Positions 1 to 8,663 of a DNA stretch of 64,000 nucleotides are shown here, in pieces. Below the pieces are notes generated by a model. That model had not been told where the DNA came from and ran no database searches. It saw nothing but the letters and a program-made list of their open reading frames with translations. This DNA comes from Deltaproteobacteria bacterium. Its GTDB lineage: Bacteria; Desulfobacterota; Binatia; HRBIN30; CADEER01. Position 1 is the stretch's first letter. The number at the start of each line of letters is the position of its first letter. The translations under genes were made by a program, and so were the position numbers. The stretch covers positions 1 through 64,000 of the forward strand of contig JAJCZJ010000014.1 of NCBI GenBank assembly GCA_029262455.1. Reading direction: 5' to 3'.

Positions 1-360
1 GCGGTGCTGATCGAGCATCGCGGGAAGCTTCTCCACGATGCGATCGGTCGTGGTCGCTGGCACACCGCCATTAATGACGACGAAGTCTTCGCTGCCGGTT
101 CGTTCGTTCAAGATCCGCTGGAGTTGCGCTGGGTAGCTCTCCTTGCCGAGAAGCCGCATATCGGCGGTCGTCGACTCACCGAGGCATAAGATGCGGATGG
201 TCCCGGCGGGATCCGAGGAAGAAGAAAGACGCGCCGGCTCGCGCGCTTGCAGGAATAACCAACCAGTGACCCGCAACGCAGACTCCACGAGAACGAGAGC
301 GACAAAGACCCCGAACAGCAGCAGCGCGATATTCTTCAATATCCCCGAGCGGCGTATCAT
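1..360 (-). CDS. SGNH/GDSL-like hydrolase, N-terminal part
   Basis: Partial gene running off the left edge; reading the minus strand gives an open frame from an ATG at 360. The first ~40 residues hold a membrane anchor (IALLLFGVFVALVLVESAL). It is followed by ILCLGESTTA, which matches block I of the SGNH/GDSL hydrolase family (the Ser of GES is the expected nucleophile), and by FVVINGGVPATTT, which resembles the next conserved block. The family hydrolyses esters or removes acyl groups, often at the envelope; the substrate here is unknown. The C-terminal catalytic Asp/His block lies outside the window. Confidence 0.7.
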   Translation of the reverse strand, partial: MIRRSGILKNIALLLFGVFVALVLVESALRVTGWLFLQAREPARLSSSSDPAGTIRILCLGESTTADMRLLGKESYPAQLQRILNERTGSEDFVVINGGVPATTTDRIVEKLPAMLDQHR

Positions 361-436
361 TGCGATTCCGGTTCCACAGATAACGGTTCTATCCGGAAAC
401 CCCAGGCAACCGCCAAGGGACGAAAAGATCCTCTGT

Positions 437-693
437 CCGCAGATATCGCAGATGTACGCAGATCCAGAAAACTACAGGCCACCGGGCTTTCGTGGATGTT
501 GAGGATCAGACGCCGTCGGATGATTGTGAACGGCCCACCACGAGCCGAGCGCGGCTCTGACGGCGCCTCGCCCTCCCTATTTTTTCGGATCAGTGTTCAT
601 CCGTGGCCAAGTTCATCGTCCGCAGCATCAGCGTTCACCTGCGTTCATCAGCGGCGGCGAAGAAAAATCTGCGTCCATCTGGGTCATCTGCGG
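437..693. repeat. intergenic element flanked by 27-bp inverted repeats
   Basis: Between the partial hydrolase and the NTF2-like gene, a 27-base segment at 437-463 built on CCGCAGAT/CGCAGAT units recurs as an imperfect inverted copy at 667-693. The interior holds several degenerate GTTCATC/CTGCG direct units. No gene-like frame stands out between 361 and 723. It may be a non-coding dispersed repeat or stem-loop element; mobility is not shown. Confidence 0.4.
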
Positions 694-723
694 ATAGAAA
701 AATCCTGAAAGCCCGTCCCAAGA

Positions 724-1125
724 TCACTGCGGGAAGTTTGCGACCACCATCGCCGAGTCGTTGTACTCTTTGAACACAATGATCTTGCCGTCCTTCACGC
801 GCCACAGCATGCAGTAGCGATTGTTGTAGGGCTCTCCGGACGAGGTTTTGGCGGTGCCGTTCGACTCGGTCACGGCCCAGTCGCCGGCTGAGAGGATGTT
901 GTCGACCTCCAGTGCAATCCCACCATCGATCCCGACCATGACCCGACCCAACAACTCGATGAACGCGGCCTTTCCTTCCAAGAGTCCCGAAAATTGGTGG
1001 TCGCCGTTCATCCAAAACTGCATGTCGTCGGAAAAATGCCCGAGGAACGACTCGGTATCCCCGCTGTTGAGAGCTTCGAGTGCACCGCGCACGATGTTAC
1101 TGGCTTCCTGGATGTCTGATGGCAT
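724..1125 (-). CDS. NTF2-like (SnoaL-type) protein
   Basis: 133 residues with the layout of the NTF2/SnoaL fold: an N-terminal helix (ALEALNSGDTESFLGHFSDD), the typical 'F...GD..FSGLLEGKAAFIELL' segment, and C-terminal strands (NRYCMLWRVKDGKIIVFKEY). The family includes ketosteroid isomerase-like isomerases and small hydrolases, and also many non-enzymatic proteins, so no reaction is assigned. The ATG at 1125 has a GGAGG ribosome site just upstream. It lies about 300 bases beyond the last gene of the large leftward operon and may be its tail or a separate unit. 1126-1421 shows no gene. Confidence 0.7.
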   Translation of the reverse strand: MPSDIQEASNIVRGALEALNSGDTESFLGHFSDDMQFWMNGDHQFSGLLEGKAAFIELLGRVMVGIDGGIALEVDNILSAGDWAVTESNGTAKTSSGEPYNNRYCMLWRVKDGKIIVFKEYNDSAMVVANFPQ

Positions 1126-1421
1126 GTGTCCTCCGTAGATCGGCTGGCGCCGTGACAGCGCCGTTCTATTGAGCGAAGTGCGTAGTCGACCGCTTTTTGA
1201 ATGTACTCATCGCATGTTCACGCCCGGCTCCAGCAGCCGTGAAACGTGATCCCGGCGTTTTCTTTCAAACGCAGTGTTCCGTCGGCGAAAATATATCGAA
1301 GATGGCCGCCTAACTGTCGGCGGTACGCCGAGGAGCGACCTCGGGCAAGGCCGCTGCTGTCATGGTTGTCATTCAGGTACTCCGTCGATCGTCGATATCG
1401 CCAGCCGAAGTCCAGCGAGGC

Positions 1422-2150
1422 TCAAGTTGCGGTCCAACCTCCGTCGACAGGCAACACCACACCGTTGAGATAGTCGTTGGCAATCAACGCGTAGGCGGCA
1501 TCGGCGGTATTCTGCGGATTCCCAATGCGACGCAACGGCGTCGCATTGATGGCAGCTTCAAACAATTTCGTCACACCACTCTCGTCGAGATTCGACTCGA
1601 TCGCAGTATCTCCAATCAGCCCGGGGGAAAGCACGTTCACTCGAATATCGCGTGGCGCCAACTCCACGGCGAGATTCTTTCCCATCGCATTGACCGCGCC
1701 GCACAATGCCGCGCCGCCCGCGTAGTCGGGGACATACGCAGAATCGCCGATCCCCGAGCACAGTACGATCGCGCCACCTGCGCGCATCTTGGGCACGGCG
1801 TAGTGGCAACAATTGATCTGGCCAAAAAAGCGCCCGTGAAAAAGCTCGCGCCAACGATCGGGTGGCGCGTTCTCGATCGTGCCAAAAAACGCGCCGCCGG
1901 CGCAGGTGACCAGCACGTCAACATGCGGCATCGAGTCAAAGAGTGCGCGCACCTCCGACTCTTCACCGACATCGGCTGCAAAACTACGCGCCCTCGGGCC
2001 AATCTTGCTCGCGGCCGCGTCGAGTCGCTCTTTGCGGCGACCGACCAAGACGACCTCGGAGCCCTCAGCGGCCAACCGTTCGGCGATCGCCAAGCCAATG
2101 CCTGTGCCGCCACCCGTGATGACTGAGATCTTGCCGCTGAGATCGCCCAT
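1422..2150 (-). CDS. SDR family protein lacking the catalytic Tyr/Lys
   Basis: 242 residues with a clear Rossmann SDR fold: TGGGTGIG cofactor motif near residue 13, VTCAGG in place of NNAG, and RVNVLSPG near residue 173. Where active SDRs have YxxxK, the sequence is PDYAGGAALCGAVNAMGK, so the expected Tyr is Gly and the expected Lys is Cys. It may be non-catalytic or use another chemistry. AGGAGAAG precedes the ATG. It is the last closely packed gene of the operon, 10 bases after the amidohydrolase-like gene. Confidence 0.8.
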   Translation of the reverse strand: MGDLSGKISVITGGGTGIGLAIAERLAAEGSEVVLVGRRKERLDAAASKIGPRARSFAADVGEESEVRALFDSMPHVDVLVTCAGGAFFGTIENAPPDRWRELFHGRFFGQINCCHYAVPKMRAGGAIVLCSGIGDSAYVPDYAGGAALCGAVNAMGKNLAVELAPRDIRVNVLSPGLIGDTAIESNLDESGVTKLFEAAINATPLRRIGNPQNTADAAYALIANDYLNGVVLPVDGGWTAT

Positions 2151-2160
2151 TCAGCTTCTC

Positions 2161-3120
2161 CTAGTCGAGCCTGAGAAACTCCACCGCGTTCTCACGCAGC
2201 ACACGGCTCTTGGTCTCTTCCTTGATGTCCATCGCACGAAACTGCTCGACGCACTTCGCCAGCCCGAGGCCGTTGGTACCAAACAGCACCTTGTTGCGAC
2301 CGCGCGAGCTGTCCATGAATCGCACCTGGCGCTCGTCGAGACTGCGCGGAAAATACGCCGAAATGTCGCCGTAGACATTCGGATGCCGCCACAGCATCGA
2401 ACACCACTCGTCCACCCACGGCCAACCGGTGTGCGACAAGTTGATGCGCAAATTCGGAAACTCGATCGCCACGTCATCGACCAGCATCGGCCGCCCGACA
2501 TCGGACGGCAGAACCTCGGCCGAGTGCCCGACCTGCATGCCGACGGCGATGTCGAGCTCGTTGCACTTCGAGTAGAGCGGATAAAAGCGCCGATCGTTTG
2601 GCGCCAGTCCAAAAGACAAGGGATGAAACCAAACGTACTTGAAGCCGTACTCCCGGACCCCGCGTTCGACCTCCGCGACGCTCTCCGCGATGCGAAACGG
2701 ATTGTAGCTGGCGGCACCAATGACTCGCCCGTTCGCCTCGCGAACGATCTCCCCGACGTCGTCGATGCTGTAGTCGAGGATCAACTGGTGGTGATAGTGA
2801 TAGGACCACATCTTGGTCGCGGAGATGACGATCGACTCGTATCCGAGCTTGTCCATATCGGCGATCATTTCGGCCACGCTCTCGTGGCCGATCAACATCC
2901 CGCCGCCCTTTTTCTTCGGCTTCTTCTCGCCCGCCGGCCGCTCGCTCTTCTCAGGCCCTCCACGTTCCTTCTTGGGCTTGGTGCGATGCGAGTGGTCACC
3001 GGACGCAGCCTTGAAGGTCGTGCGCAACATGATCTTGAACTCTTCGAACTCGAACGGGTTGCCGCCCAGACCGCGCTTGGCCTCGGGTGGGTGGTTCATG
3101 ATGTCAATCGCCTGGATCAT
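2161..3120 (-). CDS. amidohydrolase-2 family protein with Lys-rich insert
   Basis: 319 residues resembling the ACMSD/amidohydrolase-2 TIM-barrel group (WFHPLSF, VGHSAEVLP, INLSHTGWPWVDE, LFGTNGLGL). The family uses a metal bound by an N-terminal HxH and later His/Asp residues to hydrolyse or decarboxylate. Here the first motif reads IDIMNH (first His replaced by Met) and the late Asp of the usual GSD motif is Asn (GTN), so metal binding may be altered. A charged insert rich in Lys/Glu/Pro occupies roughly residues 45-72. It follows the AttH/CrtC-like gene within about 20 bases. Confidence 0.65.
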   Translation of the reverse strand: MIQAIDIMNHPPEAKRGLGGNPFEFEEFKIMLRTTFKAASGDHSHRTKPKKERGGPEKSERPAGEKKPKKKGGGMLIGHESVAEMIADMDKLGYESIVISATKMWSYHYHHQLILDYSIDDVGEIVREANGRVIGAASYNPFRIAESVAEVERGVREYGFKYVWFHPLSFGLAPNDRRFYPLYSKCNELDIAVGMQVGHSAEVLPSDVGRPMLVDDVAIEFPNLRINLSHTGWPWVDEWCSMLWRHPNVYGDISAYFPRSLDERQVRFMDSSRGRNKVLFGTNGLGLAKCVEQFRAMDIKEETKSRVLRENAVEFLRLD

Positions 3121-3141
3121 CGCTGGATCGTCCCCAATCTC

Positions 3142-4146
3142 TCAATAGCGCCAGCGCGGTGTCGGCGGCATGATCGAATACTCGGCACATCCGTAGCCGA
3201 GTTCGCCGGTCTCTTCGACCTCAAAATCAAAAAACGCCTCGTGGCAGTCCATCGTGCACTCCGCGTCGTTCTCACCGCGCATCAAACTGTTCACCGTCTG
3301 GGCGTACTTGCGTCCGGTGCGCACATGAATCGTCTCGCCGTCAGGCATCGTAAAGCCGTAGCGAAAACTCATCGCCGTACGACCGTCCGCCTCCAACCGC
3401 ACTTCGCAAGTGGCACCGTGAATAGGCTTGCTGCCGGACGCATCGGAAACGAATCCACCGAACGACGGCGCGCCGGGGATCGGTGCCTGAAACTTTGGAT
3501 TCATCCAGCCAAACGAATTGATGTGACGGTGCGGCAGCTGCACCGACGGCCAATAGTGCCCGAGGCTATCCGGCGCTGACAGCGGCGGCACATCCCAAGG
3601 CGTCTCGTGGCTGAAGCGGAAGGTCCACGAGTGATCACGATGCGCGAACGAGTCGATCGTACGCCGGCTCTGGCGCGGACCGCCGCGCACCTCGAACTCA
3701 CCACGGCAGTGCAATCCCTGCTCGTAGTGCCCGCCGTAGTACATCGCGCCACTCAACGGATTCCCGCCAATGCTGTCGCCGTAGTCAAAGACCGGAAAGC
3801 GCCCGGTATAGGTAAGATCGTATCCGTAACGCGGTCCATCAAAGCTGACTCGTATTTCTTCCAGCGGCTTGACGACCTCGTAACGCATGTGGCCTTCGCC
3901 GAGGTGATCGAATTTCAAACTCGATGCGTCGAGACCGACCTTATTGGCCCACGGCATCGGCGTGCCGTCGATCACCAGCATCGCGCCGTAGCGAGCGTAT
4001 CCTCGGTTGGTACTGGCGTGCACATGATTCACACCGAAGATGTCGGCCTCCCGGTCGCAGATCGACAGCCAAAAGTTATCGCTCCACAACCCCGTCTCGG
4101 CGTCAGGTGCAGCGTGTAGATACTCGTCCTCGACCCTAACGACCAT
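3142..4146 (-). CDS. AttH/CrtC-like (DUF7064/7065-type) protein, copy 1
   Basis: 334-residue protein of the lipocalin-like double beta-barrel type found near lipid and terpenoid catabolism genes. Recognisable signatures are DLTYTGRFPVFDY, GGHYEQGL, the HRDHSW motif near residue 169, and a C-terminal FDFEVEETGELGYGCAEYS. It is a paralogue of the protein at 7671-8663; a more distant relative lies at 43367-44368. Its ATG directly abuts the TGA of the upstream VOC gene, so translation is probably coupled. Biochemical function is unknown; relatives of this fold include carotenoid hydratases and proposed lipid-binding proteins. Confidence 0.65.
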   Translation of the reverse strand: MVVRVEDEYLHAAPDAETGLWSDNFWLSICDREADIFGVNHVHASTNRGYARYGAMLVIDGTPMPWANKVGLDASSLKFDHLGEGHMRYEVVKPLEEIRVSFDGPRYGYDLTYTGRFPVFDYGDSIGGNPLSGAMYYGGHYEQGLHCRGEFEVRGGPRQSRRTIDSFAHRDHSWTFRFSHETPWDVPPLSAPDSLGHYWPSVQLPHRHINSFGWMNPKFQAPIPGAPSFGGFVSDASGSKPIHGATCEVRLEADGRTAMSFRYGFTMPDGETIHVRTGRKYAQTVNSLMRGENDAECTMDCHEAFFDFEVEETGELGYGCAEYSIMPPTPRWRY

Positions 4147-4659
4147 TCAGCGCCCTTTCTCCCGCAGCTCGCCCATGAAAGCTCGCGCCGCTTCATCCAA
4201 TCCGAGGATCTCGATCACCGACGCGGCCGCATCACTGCACTCGAAGTATGCAAAATCGATGCGCATCCCAGTGTCCAAATACCCGTCCGCCGCAGGCTCC
4301 ATCCCCAAGGCGCGAAAGTGCTCCAACGTCGCCTGAAAATCGTCGACGGCGAAGCCCACATGATGCAGACCGCGACCTCCAGCATCAAGGAACTCTTGGT
4401 GGATGCTATCGCCCCGGTTGGGGTGCACCAGCTCGATCTGCGTGTCGCCGAGGTAACCAATCGAGAGATCGAGCACTGCATCGGCGACCTGCCCGCGGTG
4501 ACGACAGGTCTCGCCTAGCACGACCCCGTCCATGCGCTCGAAGTAGCGCACGCCCATGGTGCGGCCGAACCAATCCTCAGCCTGCGCGAGGTCGGGCACG
4601 ACGTACGCAACCTGAAACGGTCCGCCGCGCAAGACATCCGAGACCGCGGCGGAACTCAT
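4147..4659 (-). CDS. VOC (glyoxalase/epimerase-like) family protein
   Basis: 170 residues with two beta-alpha-beta-beta-beta modules: FQVAYVVPDLAQAEDWFGRTMGVRYF at the start and GGRGLHHVGFAVDDFQATLEHFRALG in the second half. QIELVHP supplies the usual ligand-bearing strand. VOC proteins are metal-dependent isomerases, epimerases (for example of methylmalonyl-CoA) or dioxygenases; the reaction here is undetermined. The start overlaps the stop of the zinc alcohol dehydrogenase gene by 4 bases, which suggests coupled expression. Confidence 0.75.
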   Translation of the reverse strand: MSSAAVSDVLRGGPFQVAYVVPDLAQAEDWFGRTMGVRYFERMDGVVLGETCRHRGQVADAVLDLSIGYLGDTQIELVHPNRGDSIHQEFLDAGGRGLHHVGFAVDDFQATLEHFRALGMEPAADGYLDTGMRIDFAYFECSDAAASVIEILGLDEAARAFMGELREKGR

Positions 4660-5711
4660 GGTCGAATGATCACCTTGACCGCACCACTCGACTTGTCTGA
4701 CGCAACCTTGAAGGCCTCTTCGAGATCATCCATCGCTATGACGTGGGTGACGAGATCCTGCGCCGGCACCTTGCGCGACGCCATCCAGTCGAGGCACAAC
4801 TGGTAATCGGCCTTGTGTCCGATGACACCGTGGTTGAGTACGAACATCATCGTGACGTCCTTCAAGATCGCCAGCCACGAATCGATTTTCACCAGCTCGT
4901 CCCACAAGCCGAGAACCACGAGCTTACCCGCCGGCCGCACGATCTCCAGACCCTGCGCCAACGTCGGCGCATGGCCACCGACTGTTTCAATGACGATGTC
5001 GGCACCGCCCGCCGGACATTCCTTGACGATCTTGCTCACCAATTTGTCCGAGCCGCTGGGAATGACCACGTCGGCACCGAAGCGCTCGGCGAGCTCCTTC
5101 TGCGAGTCGTACTTCGCAGTAAGAATGACTTTCTCAGCACCCAACACTTTTGCAGTCGCCGCGGCACACAGCCCGAGCACGCCCGCGCCCAGCACGACGA
5201 CGGTTTCACCACCGACGATTCCAGCGCGCCGGACGGCGCTAACCGAACAAGCATAGGGCTGCACCAGGGAAGCAATGTGCGTCTCGATACCGTCGGGAAT
5301 CTTGTAGAGACCGCGCTCGGTGAACTTGAGATATTCGACGAAGCCCTCGAGGCCGAGCTGAGAGATGTTCGAGCACTGCGTAAACAACCCTGTCGAGCAG
5401 TACACACAATCACCGCAAGAACGACTCTCGAACTGATCGACCGTCACTCGGTCGCCAACCGCGACCCGCGTCACTCTGGAGCCTACTTCGGCGACGATAC
5501 CCGAGAACTCGTGTCCCCCTGCCCCCGGCATCGGGAACTCCATCAGCCGAGTCGCCGGCCCACCACCCGTCCACCAGTGCAAGTTAGAGCCGCAGATCCC
5601 AATGCCTTCGACCTTGAGGATGACGGTGTCGTCGTCGACCTGCGGCTTCGGAAAATCCTGAATCTCGATCTTGTACGGCTCGACTAGAACCGCCCCTCGC
5701 ATCGTCTCCAT
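4656..5711 (-). CDS. zinc-dependent alcohol dehydrogenase (MDR family)
   Basis: About 351 residues. GICGSNLHWW holds the catalytic-zinc Cys, GAGGHEFSGIV the His/Glu pair, CGDCVYCSTGLFTQC is a complete structural-zinc motif (Cx2Cx2Cx7C), and GAGVLGLCAA the NAD(P)-binding turn. It should oxidise an alcohol or reduce a carbonyl in the cytosol, plausibly one intermediate of the operon's pathway. Three nearby starts exist (GTG 5714, ATG 5711, ATG 5702); 5711 has the best-spaced AAGGG. Confidence 0.85.
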   Translation of the reverse strand: METMRGAVLVEPYKIEIQDFPKPQVDDDTVILKVEGIGICGSNLHWWTGGGPATRLMEFPMPGAGGHEFSGIVAEVGSRVTRVAVGDRVTVDQFESRSCGDCVYCSTGLFTQCSNISQLGLEGFVEYLKFTERGLYKIPDGIETHIASLVQPYACSVSAVRRAGIVGGETVVVLGAGVLGLCAAATAKVLGAEKVILTAKYDSQKELAERFGADVVIPSGSDKLVSKIVKECPAGGADIVIETVGGHAPTLAQGLEIVRPAGKLVVLGLWDELVKIDSWLAILKDVTMMFVLNHGVIGHKADYQLCLDWMASRKVPAQDLVTHVIAMDDLEEAFKVASDKSSGAVKVIIRP

Positions 5712-5730
5712 CACTACCCTTCCCAGACCG

Positions 5731-6195
5731 CTAGCTTTTACGCGCGGCGTCTTCCGTGGAGGTCATCGCCGCGAAGTCGGCACCTCGCTTCACCATATCG
5801 AGCTCGCGTTTCATGCTCGCCAGAAAGAAGTCAAGCAACTCGCGCAGGCGATTCTGCCCGTCCTCCGACGAGTCGCTGCGCAGCCTCTCAGCTACCGCTT
5901 GCAAACGCGATTTGAGGGCGGAGTTATCCCGGACGGCACTATCGACGTCACTGGGCTGCCCCTCATCGACCTCTTCTCCGCAGCGCCGAAGCATCTCTCG
6001 CGCCGCGGCACTGTCTTGCAGAATCGCGCGGTGCGCGTCCGCCGTCAGCGCTCCTGGCAATGCTTCAATCAGGCTCGCCAGCGTCTCGGCCTGCGTTCGC
6101 GCCATCGGATCGCTCAGGTGTGGAAGGATCCATTCGCGTAAACACCGCGCCATCCCTGCGGTCAGCTCGGGGAGTGGAACCGTTTGATCGATCAT
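5731..6195 (-). CDS. small helical protein of unknown function
   Basis: 154 residues, predicted largely alpha-helical and rich in Ala, Glu and Arg, with no membrane segment and no motif I recognise. It starts inside the 3' end of the phosphotransferase gene (ATGA overlap) behind a GGGAGG site, so the two are translationally coupled. Small helical proteins beside APH-type phosphotransferases recur in acyl-CoA catabolic clusters, so a partner or regulatory role for the kinase is possible; this is inference. Confidence 0.6.
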   Translation of the reverse strand: MIDQTVPLPELTAGMARCLREWILPHLSDPMARTQAETLASLIEALPGALTADAHRAILQDSAAAREMLRRCGEEVDEGQPSDVDSAVRDNSALKSRLQAVAERLRSDSSEDGQNRLRELLDFFLASMKRELDMVKRGADFAAMTSTEDAARKS

Positions 6196-7181
6196 TTCGC
6201 CTCCCCGATCGCAGCCGCCAGTCCGGCGATATTCTGGTGTGCATAGCGCCCGATCTGGATCAGCCGCATATCCGACGAACGACCATCGGTGAACGCCTTG
6301 AGTCCGGTCAGCCCGACCAGGGTCGCCTTCAGCATCTCCATCGTCTCGTAGTAAGCGACGCGTTCCTCATCGACCACAATCCCCGACTTTTCCGTGTAGC
6401 GCTCCGCGATCGCTCCATCGATGCTGCACCAACCGGCCAATGCCTTGAGGCGGGTGAACGCAATATCGGCCATCGGGTCACCGAGGAATGCGCGTTCCCA
6501 ATCCAACAACGTAGCAATCTTGCCGTCGCGCCAGATGAAGTTGCCCATGCGGTAGTCATCGTGAATCAAGCACAAGTTCGACGAACGCGGGCGCCGCTCA
6601 TCCAACCAAGCGATCACCTCTTTCAGCAACGGATACGGTCGCAATGCAATCCGATCCAACACTTCGCGACAGCGCTCGATCTCCAGTGCGGCGGGATCAT
6701 CCAACTCGGTCGGCACTCCGAGAAAGTCGAGCTTTGTCTTTTTCCAATCGACAGAGTGCAAATCCGCCAGGGTGTCCGCGAACGCATCGTGGATCGCGGC
6801 CTTGGTTGGCGCATCGAGCGATTCGTCCCATGGCAAGGGAATCTCGCCCTCGACGAACTCCATGAGATAGAAACTCGTGCCGAGCACTTCTCCTGTACCG
6901 TCGCACCAATACGCCCGCGGCGCCGGCACCGGGGAACCCTCCAATGAGCGGAGAACCCGGAACTCACGTGAAGCGTCGTACGGTTCCAGCACTCCCCCGA
7001 GCGGCGCACGACGCAAAATCAAACGTTCGTCGTGCTTGCCACTCTTATCCGCCCAACGCGCACGTAAGCTCCAGGTCTCGTACGAGAAACCACCGGGGAT
7101 GCGACTCAGGTCGCTTACCTCGGCAGCTTCGCCACTTTGCTCGGCGATGAACCCGCCGAGCTTGCTTTCCATCTCGCTCAT
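6192..7181 (-). CDS. APH/ACAD10-like phosphotransferase
   Basis: About 329 residues with the kinase core of the aminoglycoside phosphotransferase superfamily: an N-terminal lobe with RLILRRAP, the catalytic HDDYRMGN (HxDxxxxN) and LLDWERAFLGDP in place of DFG. Within an acyl-CoA operon this subfamily is usually compared with ACAD10/11-type kinases that phosphorylate hydroxyacyl-CoA; antibiotic resistance is unlikely. The ATG at 7181 follows AGAGG; an in-frame TTG at 7184 is a less likely start. Confidence 0.8.
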   Translation of the reverse strand: MSEMESKLGGFIAEQSGEAAEVSDLSRIPGGFSYETWSLRARWADKSGKHDERLILRRAPLGGVLEPYDASREFRVLRSLEGSPVPAPRAYWCDGTGEVLGTSFYLMEFVEGEIPLPWDESLDAPTKAAIHDAFADTLADLHSVDWKKTKLDFLGVPTELDDPAALEIERCREVLDRIALRPYPLLKEVIAWLDERRPRSSNLCLIHDDYRMGNFIWRDGKIATLLDWERAFLGDPMADIAFTRLKALAGWCSIDGAIAERYTEKSGIVVDEERVAYYETMEMLKATLVGLTGLKAFTDGRSSDMRLIQIGRYAHQNIAGLAAAIGEAK

Positions 7182-7200
7182 CAAAGACGCCTCTGCCGGC

Positions 7201-7659
7201 TCAGTAGCTCAGCTTTCGCTCGTCAAAGGTGATCATGCGCTCGCGGACCACCTTGCCGACCAATCGCCCGTCGCTATTCATGGCATCGAGCCAAGACTCG
7301 CGTGCCGGCGATTCCAGACCCATCTTCGCCACCAACGCTTCGAGAAACCGCAATCGCAGCGCGGCATCGTCCTGCAGCTCGACCCGTCCGACCACCGTCA
7401 CCGCACCCATGCCGAGCACGGCGAAGACCAGAGAGGTTCGCCCATCCTTCAACCACGCCGTCGTCTTGGGTCGATTCTCCGTGGACGTCACATAGACCTC
7501 GCCGTCGAGGCGGGCATGCGAGATCCACACGGCCAACGGGTGACCGTCGGGGCGCACCCAGGTCGCGGCACAACCGTGCGCGGCATCGATCACCTCGTTC
7601 GCCTCCGCGTCTGTCATGCGAAAGGTATCGAGCTTCTCCCACTTCTGGCCTTCGCTCAT
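7201..7659 (-). CDS. FMN-binding split-barrel (PPOX-like) protein, copy 1
   Basis: 152 residues of the pyridoxamine 5'-phosphate oxidase-like fold: an ATWVRPDGHPLAVWI strand, VYVTSTENRPKTTAWLKDG around the flavin-phosphate pocket, and TVVGRVELQDDAAL. Members bind FMN, F420 or haem and act as small reductases; the substrate is unknown. An upstream in-frame codon (7683) overlaps the previous gene, but GGAGAGG sits correctly before the ATG at 7659, which is chosen. A second PPOX-like gene is in the same operon at 13074. Confidence 0.75.
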   Translation of the reverse strand: MSEGQKWEKLDTFRMTDAEANEVIDAAHGCAATWVRPDGHPLAVWISHARLDGEVYVTSTENRPKTTAWLKDGRTSLVFAVLGMGAVTVVGRVELQDDAALRLRFLEALVAKMGLESPARESWLDAMNSDGRLVGKVVRERMITFDERKLSY

Positions 7660-7670
7660 TGCAACCTCTC

Positions 7671-8663
7671 CTACACCAACCAACGCGGCCAGGGCGGTTG
7701 AATCGAGTACTCCGCAACTCCGTAACCGCGCTCGCCGGTTTCTTCTACTTCGAAATCAAAGAACGGCTCGTAACAGTCGAGGCGATTCTCGAGATCGTTT
7801 TCGCCACGGTCCCAAAGCTTGACCATGCCGTACTTGCGACCGGTGCGCACGTGAATCACCTTGTCATCTGGAAGGATGATCTCGTAGCGAAACGCTTCCG
7901 CATTGCGACGATCCTCGGCCGTGAGAATCTCCGCCGAACACCCTTTGATCGGTCTCGAGCCGCTAGCGTCCGAGATGAAACCGCCGATCGGCCCCGTCTT
8001 GCCACCGAGGATCCCGAAGGCTTTCGGGTCGATCACCCCGAAGGCATTGATGTGCGAGTCCGCCAGTTGGATCGAAGGCCAAAAGTGTCCCGCCTTGTCG
8101 CCGTCTTCCGGAACCCACGGGCTCTCTTCCGCGAAGCGCGTCGACCACGAGTGATCGCGGTGCGACCAGCTGTTGAGCTTGCGTCGATCGCCCTTGGCCG
8201 GGCCGCCGCGAATCTCGAACTCACCGGTGCACAGCATCCCCTGCTCGAAGTGGCCGCCATAGGTGTGGTGTCGCGACAGCGGATTACCCTTCACGCAGTC
8301 ATTGTAATCGAAGACCGGAAAGCGACCGGTGTAGGTCAGATCGAAGCCATAAAGCGGTCCATCGAACTGAATCCGGATCTGCTCGAGTTCTTTGACCACT
8401 TCATACTTGAGCCGGCCGTCCGACCACGGGCCGCGATCCGGCGCCGGGTCGAGCGGAAACTTGTTGCCGTACAACTGCGCCACACCATCAATGATGTAAA
8501 GCGCCTCGAAACGCCCATAGCCCTTATTGGTCAGATGGAAGTGATTGCAGCCAAAAATATTGGCTTCGCGGTCGACCGTACTCACCCAAAGGGTGTCGCC
8601 CCACAAACCATTGACCTCTTCGGGGGGGCACGCGTGGCGGTATTCGTCTTCTGGCTTGATCAT
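7671..8663 (-). CDS. AttH/CrtC-like (DUF7064/7065-type) protein, copy 2
   Basis: 330 residues, paralogous along its whole length to the gene at 3142-4146: EDEYRHACPPEEVNGLWGD, DLTYTGRFPVFDY, GGHFEQGM, HRDHSW, and the C-terminal FDFEVEETGERGYGVAEYS. Retention of two diverged copies in one operon suggests they act on different intermediates or form a hetero-oligomer (inference). The start overlaps the stop of the NTF2-like gene by 4 bases (ATGA). Confidence 0.65.
   Translation of the reverse strand: MIKPEDEYRHACPPEEVNGLWGDTLWVSTVDREANIFGCNHFHLTNKGYGRFEALYIIDGVAQLYGNKFPLDPAPDRGPWSDGRLKYEVVKELEQIRIQFDGPLYGFDLTYTGRFPVFDYNDCVKGNPLSRHHTYGGHFEQGMLCTGEFEIRGGPAKGDRRKLNSWSHRDHSWSTRFAEESPWVPEDGDKAGHFWPSIQLADSHINAFGVIDPKAFGILGGKTGPIGGFISDASGSRPIKGCSAEILTAEDRRNAEAFRYEIILPDDKVIHVRTGRKYGMVKLWDRGENDLENRLDCYEPFFDFEVEETGERGYGVAEYSIQPPWPRWLV

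Noticed and set aside
1879-3579. 566-residue open frame on the plus strand
   Set aside because: Antisense shadow of the amidohydrolase-like and AttH/CrtC-like genes; Arg/His/Leu-rich with no domain, typical of GC-rich antisense frames.
6192-7181. Aminoglycoside resistance gene
   Set aside because: Although APH-like, its place in an acyl-CoA operon and ACAD10-type pattern make antibiotic modification unlikely.
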